Shown here piece by piece: positions 10,100 through 21,300 of a stretch of DNA of 64,000 nt (positions are counted from its first letter, which is position 1; each line of letters begins with the position of its first letter). The notes beneath the pieces were generated by a model. The model did not search any database. It saw nothing but the letters and a program-made list of their open reading frames with translations, and had not been told where the DNA came from. The position numbers and the translations under genes are program-made. Location of the stretch: contig CATIUR010000001.1 in the NCBI GenBank assembly GCA_949592205.1, positions 76,092,059-76,156,058 of the forward strand. The letters run 5' to 3'. Source of the DNA: Helichrysum umbraculigerum (lineage: Eukaryota > Streptophyta > Magnoliopsida > Asterales > Asteraceae).

Positions 10100-10419
10100 A
10101 CTAGAACATGTATGTGGATATATTTAACAAGAAACACGACATAAGAAATAATAACGATATTTCAACATAATGTCAACAACTACTTGTACAATTTAAGAGA
10201 TTAACAATTTCTTTAAAACAAGTAAATTATTAACATAAATTGGTTCAACAAATCAAAGTACTTATGTTAATACAATTATTGCATATAGGTTGACATACCT
10301 TGGGCGCGCTACACATATCTGCTAGCGTTCACATCTACGCATCAATACTACTGTGAGTTCACAGCCCCATTTTTACTGTTTTCTGCTTTTGAAATCTTGG
10401 GGTGAAAAACATAGCTAAC
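9924..10419 (+). mobile_element. left fragment of the 5' LTR of element D
   Basis: This segment matches about 39460-39949 of the 3' LTR of D nearly base for base, including a long AT microsatellite (about 10047-10097). It is cut on the left by F and on the right by the B array, after the target duplication CTAAC (10415-10419). The LTR resumes at 32946. The first ~2 kb of this LTR is missing. Confidence 0.85.
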
Positions 10420-12670
10420 TGATAACATCAAATAGTACTACTTTTATATACTAATATTCCCTAGTTTCTGTGTACTTTTGTTACAATTACTTGATAAAAG
10501 ATATGTATTTCGTTCATATTTACAAAGTAGGTAGAAATAGAGCTTAAATTAGAAAAGAAACAAAAAAATAAGTTAAATAGAGTAATTTTTGTATAAAAGT
10601 TGATTGTACCTAAATGTAGTTGGGACAAAGTAGTTAAAAGAGTGATAAGAATAAATAAAGTTTGTAAATAGTTGAGTTCGAAAAGTTAAATGGATTGAGC
10701 AAAAATAGTTAGATTATATATTTATTGGAGTTTTTGAGTTGGACCAAATAAGTAGTTAGGCTAAATAATATGATCCTAATTTTAGTACTAGGAGTATAAG
10801 GTAAATAATAATATAAATATAATCTATATGTACGTAGTATATATGTATATATTATAGTAGTACATTACTAGTAGTAGTTAGTAATAATTAAGTTAAAATA
10901 AATAAATAATAGATAACATATGATCCTATGATCATACTAACTTAGTAATAATATTAATATTAAATAAGTAATATAGTAGTACTACTACGTTAATATATAA
11001 TGTTAGTAATAACATAAATAAAATTAATAAAATGAATAAATGATGATGATTTTGATATTTGGTTGCAGAAGATCACGTGAATGGATGGCAAAAGAAATGG
11101 CTAGTCAAAGGAAATGGGGGCCCAAAGCTTGTCAAAGAAGTCCAAGTCAAAGATCCAAAAACAAGTCAATCAAATGGATTACATGCAGGCCCATGCTTTT
11201 CATACCATTTTTTAATTTTATATTAACTTTTCTGTACCTTTTCTGTACTTTATTCCATCATTTATTCTTACATTATGTACTTATTCTGTACTTTTTCGTA
11301 CCTTTCTGTATTTTTTTAATGTAAAAATGGTATGGTGAGTAATAAATAATGGTATGGATAGATATTCCCTTACATGAATGGACTAGCTGGACGAAAGATC
11401 ACGTGGAGGCATTGGCAAGAAAGGAAAAGCGTGTCACAACATTAAATGTTAGGCGGTGGATCCGTGCAGCTTGCTTTTGGAATACGTCAATTTTGATCCG
11501 TACGCCGTATGCAATTGCATATGCCGTATGGATTGCAGTCCCAGCGCATATAAATAGCAGCCTTCGCAGACGACTTTTTGGGCAGACTTTTTCATATTCT
11601 TTTGTATATTATAAATTTAGGGTACGAAATAATTTAGTTTAGGGTTTATTATTTCAAGTTTTAAGGTTACTTTTGGAGGCATGAAAAGCTACGGTTGAAG
11701 CCACTTCACTTTATCTTTTTGTGATTCGTCATTTGGTTTGTTATTACTTTCATTATTTCAATATTATTGATGACTTTAGTATTGATTAATTTAAGTTTTA
11801 TTTATCTTTTGATGAATTGAATATTTTAGTATTTGTGTAGTAGTGAAACTTAGATTATGATTATTGAATGATTATATTGCATATTGGCTAAGTTATTTGA
11901 TTGAAGATTATTATATTCCCCGTGTAACCTTAGTTGTTGGTGCTTATTAGCTTTTACTCCTTAACGTGGTTAATAATATTAATGAGATTGAGTTCCTTTA
12001 GTGTTATTAATTATTGATGATTAGTAAATCTAGGTTTATTTAATCATTGCTAAATATGTTGAGTCTGATAGGTTAAGAAAGTAAAGTTAATAACCTAAAA
12101 CGAATAAGTTAATAAGAGATTATTAATAGGTATTGTTGAAGAATTCGTACCGCGAGGGTGAATTATAATAGATCGTGAATGCTTAATGCACAATTTAGGG
12201 AAACCTTAAATTGTAGGGATTAGTTGGACCCGGAACGTTGGCTAATTCATTTTCAACTTATGATCATTGAAGAATTTGGTATTAAGTTGATATAAAAGAA
12301 ATCACAATTGAATAATCAATATGCAATCAATCGGGATATATGAATCTGAGTGGAGTTACTACACAATTGCTTATTCCTTCCTATTGTTATTTATTTATTA
12401 TTTTAATTTAAAGTCTTTATTTAGTTTTAATTATTATTTACAAATCTTATGTTCGAACGGAACTAAAACGTCCCCCTTTTTACTGTTTTATTAGTTAATT
12501 AGTATTTATTATTTTAATTAATAAACCACCATTCTTGTGTTCCTGAGATCGACCTGGACTTACCATAGCTATACTATTCCGATCGGGTATTCTTGCCTGG
12601 TTGTGTGATAGTATTAATAAGGTATTTTCAGTTATAAATTATAAAACAAGACGCGCTTTCACACGCATCA
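10420..12670 (+). mobile_element. first LTR of tandem Athila-like array B
   Basis: The LTR starts TGATAACATC right after CTAAC and ends ACACGCATCA before the primer-binding site, 2,251 bp. A TATA box (CATATAAATAGC) lies near 11548 with the CCRTACGCCGTATG palindromes just upstream. It retains a 191-bp segment (11179-11376, bounded by TTACATG repeats) that the second LTR lacks, and lacks the Helitron found in the second LTR. Otherwise the two LTRs are nearly identical by eye, so the array is young. Confidence 0.9.
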
Positions 12671-12676
12671 AGTTTT

Positions 12677-12860
12677 TGGCGCCGCTGCCGGGGAACTCTT
12701 AACTCGTTGAACTATGCTGCCGGGGAACTCTTAACTGGTTGAACTATGCTGCCGGGGAACTCTTAACTGGTTGAACTACGCTGCCGGAGACTCTTAACTG
12801 GTTGAACTATTCTGCCGGGGAACACTTAACCGGTTGTACTTTTGTTCTACCGGGGAACAG
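12677..12860 (+). repeat. tRNA-Asp-type primer-binding site and ~32-bp leader repeats of B
   Basis: TGGCGCCGCTGCCGGGGA at 12677-12694 is the primer-binding site typical of Athila/Tat elements (tRNA-Asp). Its last part, GCTGCCGGGGA, recurs as the head of tandem ~32-bp units near 12715, 12747, 12779, 12810 and, degenerate, 12842. The arms CCGG and CYGG of each unit could pair around GGAACWCTTAA. The same leader lies at 17795-17980. Confidence 0.8.
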
Positions 12861-12955
12861 TGTTGTTTATTATTTAAATTGGAAATTTTTAGTTAGTTTT
12901 TATTTTATTTTATTTTATTTTCTACTCTTTTTCTTTTTGTTTTATTTAGACAGGT

Positions 12956-14074
12956 ATGGATCAGAACATGAATAATATTCCTGTGAATTTTCAAAACTCG
13001 AGAAACGTTCGCATGTTGACTAAAGAGGAATTGAAGCAATCTTTAGATGAGATGATAACATATTGGAATAAGGATCTAATTGTGAAGGATATGGAAAGCG
13101 ACAAGGTGGAAAATTTTGACAAACCAAAAGATGGAGGATATAAGGCAAAACCAAATTTAAAAAAATATAAGCCTTCACCTTTATCGGAAGAAATTGTCAA
13201 AAAGTACACACCTCCGCCTCCTTTTCCAGCTGCTTTGAATAGAAAGTACAATGAAGGATCAATTTTTCCAAAGCTTAAGAAAGATACTGTTAAAAGCTTA
13301 TCTCGTCCAGTGATTGTGAAAGCTACGCAATCTATGGAGACATCAAGTGAAAGAGTGGAAGAAACGAAGACTATTGGCCACAGTCAAGGAGATTCCATTC
13401 AACAACTTGAGGAGATGATTCAAACAGATAAGTATTCTCAATCTTCTAACTCTTTATTTTCTAACGAGATTTTTAGTGAAATTGAACAGGAAGAAGATAT
13501 GGAGGTAAATTGGTTGCCTTTGCCAAAATTTGATCACTATGATTCTGATGAAGAAATACTCTCGTTACTTAATTGTGATGATGAGGAAATTCTTGAATTA
13601 AGAAACCAAGATGGGGTTATGGCAGAAGAAGAATTAGTAGCTATTATGGATCCAACTATTGATGAAACTCTGTCATTGCATCCGGAGGTTGAACTATTGG
13701 AAGAAGGTGATCGAACAATGGTAAGGATTGGAGGAGAAATCGAAAACAAAACTTGCGGTAATGAGATAGCAGCCGAACCAGTTGAAATTCAAATGGTGGT
13801 TGAGTCGACGCAACCAACAGTTGAAGTATCTATAAGCACAAGTTCATTGTTTTACCAGTATGAAGATCCTTTTTGGCAATTCGATCGGAAGGAAAGTTTC
13901 TCACAATTTTTGAAAAATCATGGAGTATCTCATAAAGGACATCTACCTATTATAAACGATAAGTATCTAATTTTTTTAATTTCTTTAAATTTACATTTTT
14001 GGATTACTTATCGATATTACCATCCATGCTTACTTTTAAGTGTGGGGAAAGTCAAGAGATTTTTTGGTAAATAA
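12956..14074 (+). CDS. single ORF of non-autonomous Athila-like element B (372 residues, unknown)
   Basis: This is the only long frame between the LTRs of the first B unit; it starts at the ATG after the leader, in the usual place of gag. It is hydrophilic and acidic in the middle (EIEQEEDMEVNW, DDEEILEL). YTPPPPFPAALNRK (about residues 83-97) resembles the Pro-rich linker just before protease in Athila/Tat polyproteins, so the frame may be a relic of a gag-pol junction. I see no capsid, zinc knuckle, protease, reverse transcriptase or integrase motif. The last ~40 residues are hydrophobic and may be read-through. The element must move with proteins supplied in trans. A second, broken copy is at 18074-18095 plus 32220-32880. 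Confidence 0.6.
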   Translation: MDQNMNNIPVNFQNSRNVRMLTKEELKQSLDEMITYWNKDLIVKDMESDKVENFDKPKDGGYKAKPNLKKYKPSPLSEEIVKKYTPPPPFPAALNRKYNEGSIFPKLKKDTVKSLSRPVIVKATQSMETSSERVEETKTIGHSQGDSIQQLEEMIQTDKYSQSSNSLFSNEIFSEIEQEEDMEVNWLPLPKFDHYDSDEEILSLLNCDDEEILELRNQDGVMAEEELVAIMDPTIDETLSLHPEVELLEEGDRTMVRIGGEIENKTCGNEIAAEPVEIQMVVESTQPTVEVSISTSSLFYQYEDPFWQFDRKESFSQFLKNHGVSHKGHLPIINDKYLIFLISLNLHFWITYRYYHPCLLLSVGKVKRFFGK

Positions 14075-15572
14075 GGTTGGAGTCAAGCTAGTGACTCGAA
14101 CAAAAACAAGCGTTTCTCGGGTGCTTGTACATTATGTATACTTTTATTTTCCGTTTTTGGTATTTTATTTTTATACGTTTAATATTCTTTGCTACTTTTT
14201 GAAGTTAGCAACCAATTCAGATGAAATTGGAATTTTTGGAAAATAAAAGAACTTTGTGGGTGTGTTCCCTGGAAACCCTCACGAGACTATAACTCGTCCA
14301 CTTGGGATACCGAGGGGTTTAAAGGCTTATTGCATATGCTAAATGTAATCGTGATTAACTACGAAAGTGTGGATGTTGTATCATTTTTGAATAAAGATCG
14401 GAAGATGCCCCATTACGCCGAACCAGCTCAAAATAATTGCGTCATATTCAGGGGAGTTTTTTCGTTCTAATTTCTTTTCTTCCTTTTATCACTTTTATTT
14501 TTACTTGTTTATATAAAATGAGGACATTGTATAATTTAAGTGTGGGGATGGGATCGGTAGAAAAGAAATTTTTTGTTTACTTGTCCTTATATTATAATTT
14601 TGTTAAATTTTCATCAAATTTAAAATTTTTGAGTTAAAAACTATGTATTTATTAGTTAGAATACTTTTTGTTAAAAGTTTTGTTTTATATTTAAAGGTTT
14701 AGACTTTAATGTGGATTAACTGTTTTGTACATATAATGTAAGAAACTTAATAATGTGTAATATATAGTTACATAATATATGATGTACTAATAGGCAATCT
14801 ATATGAGTATTTCTGAATTTTAAGAAATTAATAAATAACTTGTATATTATTTTATGATACATATTATGATGTATGACATAAAAGTCTTAATTCTTAGATT
14901 TATCATTCAATAATTTTATATGTCTTAATACTTATATGAAAACATTTGGGGGTTTACTAATTATTTCCTCTGTTGTACGTAAGTACAGACCTGGTCTCTA
15001 ATTAGTATTCTTAAATAAAGCAAAAGAAAGTAAAATCTTTCAAATTAAAATTAAAAATAATCAAACTATGTCGCTTTGTTATACTAAGGTATAGACCTGT
15101 CACCGCTGGTTTAATTTAAAAATTGCTTTACCTGAATCAAGTTATGTAGCTTTGTTGCATGAAAATGCAGACCTGTCACCAATGTCTTGATTCTTAAAAA
15201 TGGATTTCATATATTTATTTGAATATAGAAGTATATTGCATGATTAAGTTTAAGAGTATATCATATGTGAAAATCATAAGTAATATACATATTAACAATA
15301 AAGGTGTATTCAGAGATATAAGTATAGATTGTTTAAAGTGGACAAATATATTAGTAATCATTCATGAACTATATGTTGCACTAATAATAATAAATTTTTA
15401 TTTGTACTTTATAGTTATCCATGTTAATTAAATTGTTTAAAGTTTTAAATTTATGAAACAGATTTTTAACTTAGGTATTTTGATTCTTAAATATTAGTTT
15501 GATGCTTATCAGTTTTAGATGATGAAAATGTATTCTACTTGAGGACAAGCAGAACTTAAGTGTGGGGATATT
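14075..15572 (+). other. 3' untranslated region and polypurine tracts of B
   Basis: AT-rich non-coding sequence with three AAGTGTGGGG tracts: near 14037 (inside the ORF end), near 14538, and at 15558-15567 just before the LTR. Only the last is in the functional place. An Athila-type box with GCGTTTCTCGGG lies near 14110. The triple stem-loop element is at 14955-15193. No credible coding frame. Confidence 0.7.
14955..15193 (+). ncRNA. triple stem-loop RNA element (copy in B)
   Basis: Unit 1: outer 14955-14963/14999-15007 (9 bp, perfect), inner TGTAC-GTAA-GTACA at 14974-14987. Unit 2: outer 15059-15066/15109-15116 (7 of 8), inner TATAC-TAAG-GTATA at 15080-15093. Unit 3: outer 15134-15141/15186-15193 (8 bp, perfect), inner TGCAT-GAAA-ATGCA at 15156-15169. 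Order, spacing (about 106 and 76 nt between inner hairpins) and the flanking boxes match the copy in F, while both stems differ in sequence and stay paired. The pattern argues for selected RNA structure. Confidence 0.7.
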
Positions 15573-17788
15573 TGATAACATCAAATAGTACTACTTTTAT
15601 ATACTAATATTCCCTAGTTTCTGTGTACTTTTGTTACAATTACTTGATAAAAGATATGTATTTCGTTCATATTTACAAAGTAGGTAGAAATAGAGCTTAA
15701 ATTAGAAAAGAAACAAAAAAATAAGTTAAATAGAGTAATTTTTGTATAAAAGTTGATTGTACCTAAATGTAGTTGGGACAAAGTAGTTAAAAGATTGATA
15801 AAAATAAATAAAGTTTGTAAATAGTTGAGTTCGAAAAGTTAAATGGATTGAGCAAAAATAGTTAGATTATATATTTATTGGAGTTTTTGAGTTGGACCAA
15901 ATAAGTAGTTAAGCTAAATAATATGATCCTAATTTTAGTACTAGGAGTATAAGGTAAATAATAATATAAATATAATCTATATGTACGTAGTATATATGTA
16001 TACTAGATCTCAAACCCGTGTATACACACGGGTGTTGATTGTTTAATTAAAATAAAGGTTTTAATTTTAATTTAACTAAAATTGAGGGACTTAATTGATT
16101 AATTAAGTTTGATTTAAATTGATGATGTCATAATCATGTTTCTTATATATAATTTAAGATATTATAGTAGTACATTACTAGTAGTAGTTAGTAATAATTA
16201 AGTTAAAATAAATAAATAATAGATAACATATGATCCTATGATCATACTAACTTAGTAATAATATTAATATTAAATAAGTAATATAGTAGTACTACTACGT
16301 TAATATATAATGTTAGTAATAACATAAATAAAATTAATAAAATGAATAAATGATGATGATTTTGATATTTGGTTGCAGAAGATCACGTGAATGGATGGCA
16401 AAAGAAATGGCTAGTCAAAGGAAATGGGGGCCCAAAGCTTGTCAAATAAGTCCAAGTCAAATATCCAAAAACAAGTCAATCAAATGGATTACATGAATGG
16501 ACTAGCTGGACGAAAGATCACGTGGAGGCATTGGCAAGAAAGGAAAAGCGTGTCACAGCATTAAATGTTAGGCGGTAAATCCGTGCAGCTTGCTTTTGGA
16601 ATACGCCAATTTTGATCCATACGCCGTATGCAATTGCATATGCAGTATGGATTGCAGTCCCGGTGCATATAAATAGCAGCCTTCGCAGACGACTTTTTGG
16701 GCAGACTTTTTCATATTCTTTTGTATATTATAAATTTAGGGTACGAAATAATTTAGTTTAGGGTTTATTATTTCAAGTTTTAAGGTTACTTTTGGAGGCA
16801 CGAAAAGCTACGGTTGAAGCCACTTCACTTTATCTTTTTGTGATTCGTCATTTGGTTTGTTATTACTTTCATTATTTCAATATTATTGATGACTTTAGTA
16901 TTGATTAATTTAAGTTTTATTTATCTTTTGATAAATTGAATATTTTAGTATTTGTGTAGTAGTGAAACTTAGATTATGATTATTGAATGATTATATTGCA
17001 TATTGGCTAAGTTATTTTTTGAAGATTATTATATTCCCCGTATAACCTTAGTTGTTGGTGCTTATTAGCTTTTACTCCTTAATGTGGTTAATAATATTAA
17101 TGAGATTGAGTTCCTTTAGTGTTATTAATTATTGATGATTAGTAAATCTAGGTTTATTTAATCATTGCTAAATATGTTGAGTCTGATAGGTTAAGAAAGT
17201 AAAGTTAATAACCTAAAACGAATAAGTTAATAAGAGATTATTAATAGGTATTGTTGAAGAATTCGTACCGCGAGGGTGAATTATAATAGATCGTGAATGC
17301 TTAATGCACAATTTAGGGAAACCTTAAATTGTAGGGATTAGTTGGACCCGGAACGTTGGCTAATTCATTTTCAACTTATGATCATTGAAGAATTTGGTAT
17401 TAAGTTGATATAAAAGAAATCACAATTGAATAATCAATATGCAATCAATCGGGATATATGAATCTGAGTGGAGTTACTACACAATTGCTTATTCCTTCCT
17501 ATTGTTATTTATTTATTATTTTAATTTAAAGTCTTTATTTAGTTTTAATTATTATTTACAAATCTTATGTTCGAACGGAACTAAAACGTCCCCCTTTTTA
17601 CTGTTTTATTAGTTAATTAGTATTTATTATTTTAATTAATAAACCACCATTCTTGTGTTCCTGAGATCGACCTGGACTTACCATAGCTATACTATTCCGA
17701 TCGGGTATTCTTGCCTGGTTGTGTGATAGTATTAATAAGGTATTTTCAGTTATAAATTATAAAACAAGACGCGCTTTCACACGCATCA
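15573..17788 (+). mobile_element. second (shared) LTR of tandem array B
   Basis: It starts TGATAACATC after the polypurine tract and ends ACACGCATCA, 2,216 bp. It closes the first B unit and opens the second, since another primer-binding site (17795-17812) and leader follow. It carries a 157-bp Helitron (16003-16159) and lacks 191 bp between TTACATG repeats present in the first LTR. Confidence 0.9.
16003..16159 (-). mobile_element. 157-bp non-autonomous Helitron
   Basis: Read on the minus strand it begins TCTTAAATTATATATAAG and ends with hairpin ACCCGTGTGTATACACGGGT (16014-16033), seven bases, then CTAG. These are the Helitron hallmarks (5' TC, 3' hairpin about 10 nt before CTRR). It sits between A and T of the host, with no target duplication. 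The first B LTR shows the empty site, reading straight across TATGTATA/TATTATAG. It has no coding capacity and must have been moved by an autonomous Helitron. Confidence 0.85.
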
Positions 17789-18095
17789 AGTTTTTGGCGC
17801 CGCTGCCGGGGAACTCTTAACTCGTTGAACTATGCTGCCGGGGAACTCTTAACTGGTTGAACTATGCTGCCGGGGAACTCTTAACTGGTTGAACTACGCT
17901 GCCGGAGACTCTTAACTGGTTGAACTATTCTGCCGGGGAACACTTAACCGGTTGTACTTTTGTTCTACCGGGGAACAGTGTTGTTTATTATTTAAATTGG
18001 AAATTTTTAGTTAGTTTTTATTTTATTTTATTTTATTTTCTACTCTTTTTCTTTTTGTTTTATTTAGACAGGTATGAATCAGAACATGAATAATG
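17789..18095 (+). pseudogene. leader and first codons of the second B unit ORF, interrupted
   Basis: This repeats 12671-12977: primer-binding site (17795-17812), ~32-bp leader repeats and the ATG at 18074. After seven codons the frame is cut by element E at 18096. The bases TAATG (18091-18095) are the left target duplication of E; the ORF resumes at 32220. Confidence 0.9.
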
Positions 18096-18300
18096 TGTGA
18101 CATCTGTCACCAAAAATGTAATTCTAAAATCTCAATTCAAAGTCAATTCCTGATCGTATTTAAATGTGCGAAATTTGTGAAGAAATAAATTAAGTATTTG
18201 TATTTTAAACTATGCGAGAAATTTAATTCTCATATAGTGTTCAAAAACTCGAATCAATGTTCGTATGCGATTGAATGAAAAGTTAAGTTAATATTAATGA

Positions 18301-18338
<38 letters not shown>

Positions 18339-18340
<2 letters not shown>

Positions 18341-21300
18341 TTATGAATACATCTTAATTGAGTGGCTATCCATATCCTAAGCTACCCGCCCATTCGATTG
18401 CCTACATAAATATTGTATTGATTGTACCGGTTATTGGAGATCTATAAATAGTGATCTCAAGACTTGTAGTAAGAGGATGAATCTTAATAAAATATGTTCT
18501 CCAATTCTCTCCACTATTCTTGTATTATGCTTATTATATAGTTGCTAATAGGTCGTTGTTTCATAACACGTTATCAGCACGAGACTCAATTATCTTTACA
18601 ATGATTATGGTTGAACTTGATGTAAATTCAATATGTTCCGGATGGAAAGTTTAATCAGAGAACATTGGGGGTTCGAGGTAAACGTACAAGTCAAATTTTT
18701 AGCTTACGATTCTGAATATGATTGCGATGAAGGTAACCCATTCAACTCTCAAAATTAAATTATTTACATATCAATCCATGTTTGTTATGAATTTACGATT
18801 GTGCCGTAAGAGACTAAAAAAATAAAAAATGCTAAATATTATAGATAATAGAAAACTCGATCTCTACGTGTTTGTTTTGTTGCTTTACAATATTTGTTAT
18901 TCTTGTATCGATTTGTTTTCTGTTGTGCCCATAATGTGGCAGCCTAATTAGGAGTAATTATATGTGCAAGTTGATAGTTTGTGCTTGGTTGGTATTCCCT
19001 AGTCGTTTGCGAGTCTCATCAACACCTGAGACGATCTACATTAATCTTTCTCTTAAATATATATTAGACAATAGAATAGAATGGCCCAAACCCGTTTGGT
19101 TAAACAATCATGGGAATATCCATAATGGTTAAACATCTCTATACTGAAAATTAAATCACACCTTTGTTATTTGTACATGCTCTTTGAGTCTTTGAAATTA
19201 AGTGGGTTTGTATGTGCATATTTGCCAATCGTTAACTAATATTCACAATCTGGGATCATATTAATTGTTCTGGTGAATTTGGATCGTTGATATTGGTTCT
19301 TTGTTTTCCAAAATTCTAAATAAAGGAGACGTTAAAAAGAAAACAAAAGAATGTGGGACACTAAACTAAAACAACACTGGTAGTTGGAAACTTCAAATCA
19401 GATGTGTGTTTTGGTATTACCTTCTAATTTAATATATTATATATTTGTTAATTAATCTTATTACTACCATGAGATGAATAAATGATTATATTACTCTTGT
19501 AGCTTCCCTCTTAAATGTGATTTTAATGATCGTGTATTTTAAATTTATGAAAACCAAGAGTCCATTGCATGGTAATCTTCTTTTGGTCAAAATTAATAAA
19601 ATAAACGTTTAGCAGTTTTCTTCTTCAATTCATGGTATATATAATCACGGACAAATTTCCAAGGTGTGTCAAACTGTCAATGCTCTAAGCTAGATTGACC
19701 AAAATATAGGTTATGCCCGCTTTATTCATAATAATAAAGGATGGGCTACAAATCAAACCAATTTTGCATACCACCATAAATTGATTTAATTGGTGCTTAT
19801 GAGATTTGGATCTGACAATTAAATTGAGTAACATACTGTTTTGATAAATGATTATGTGGAGTAATGCGTACATCTTTTATGAAGTGATCGATGAGTACAT
19901 CATGTTGACCTAACTTAGTAAAAAGATAGGTGAATTCTACTTATGGCTCTCGTTGTTTATTTTCTAGTACATTTGCGATATGATAACGATAATGAGGCCA
20001 TAGATATATTTGTTTTAAGTTTAACTTATATAAGAGTATACAGTATGATGTGATGATCAAACGTACATGAGTTTTAGTCTACGGTAAACTGTTTTGCAAA
20101 TGAAAAATATTAACGTATTAGTCTCAGTCAGTTACATATTTTATGCATTGCTAGAGACATAGCATCTTACACTCTTATAATAATAGATTATGCTAAACAC
20201 AAGAAAGTAAATGATGGTATGCCTATTGTATTGAATCTTGCATTATATAGTTTGCCTAGGGTATTAATTGAATCTTGCATTATATGGCTTAAAAGCTGTC
20301 TAGTTGAGCAAAAGGGATTTGTCTTGCGGCCTTTTAGATGCTAATGGTTATTTGTACGAAATTAGTCTATAAGACAAAGCTGAATTGTTATATTTTGGAT
20401 ATTTTAAGACAAAGACATGATAATGTATGTATCACTGATGCTTCACATAATTGTGACAATTAGTATGCAAGTTTTAAAACTTACAATTGAATTTATAGTG
20501 GAGGTGAAACGTGATTGTGAGAATTACTGGAAATAACGATTTTGTGCTTGGAGACATATATACATTTAAAATATATGATTTTTATTTACTTGTAGCTATA
20601 ATGAATCCGGATGAATCACGATTGACCTTATTTTTATATGAATGCGTGTCGCATGTATGTAATTGCTATTACATAATTCACTATTTTTTTAATGGTTCAA
20701 ATGCAGTTACTAGTGAACCAATTATATGATATAGTTATTCAAGTGCTACCTGTTATATTAAGATTATGTTCTCGTATATACTGGAGCATCTACGCGTTAT
20801 CAATTTTATAATATCACATGAAAGACAAATTTGGATTATAGTTTGATGATAGTGTACTATAATGTTGGATTAGACAATACGCGCGTTACATAAATCATGT
20901 ATATATGTTAGATGCTAATATTGATTTATATGAAATGATGCGTATCGACTAAGATGCATATTGATGTTGATCATGCATATACGTTACAAATAATTTGATT
21001 GATGGTAATTATTGATAGACTGAAGTTAAATTGTAACTGCGATGAGATACTTGTTTTGTTTTCTCGGTTTATAATTACCGTGAGTTATAATTAGCGTGTC
21101 AATATTTATGCACACAAGATCGATTTATCTTAAAGCTTCATGACCCACTTTATTGATGATAATGAATAATATATGTCTCGAGAATGTTTACAAATTTCAT
21201 AAAGTTGTTGATTGTAAACTCATGTAATGATTCACTGAATATTTTGATAGTAACTTGTAATGAAATGCATTATAGTTAACAATTAATTGCAGTTAAGGGC

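Noticed and set aside
9936..10127. Tyr/Ile-repeat frame, and its twin at 39429-39674
   Set aside because: Translation of an AT microsatellite within the D LTRs.
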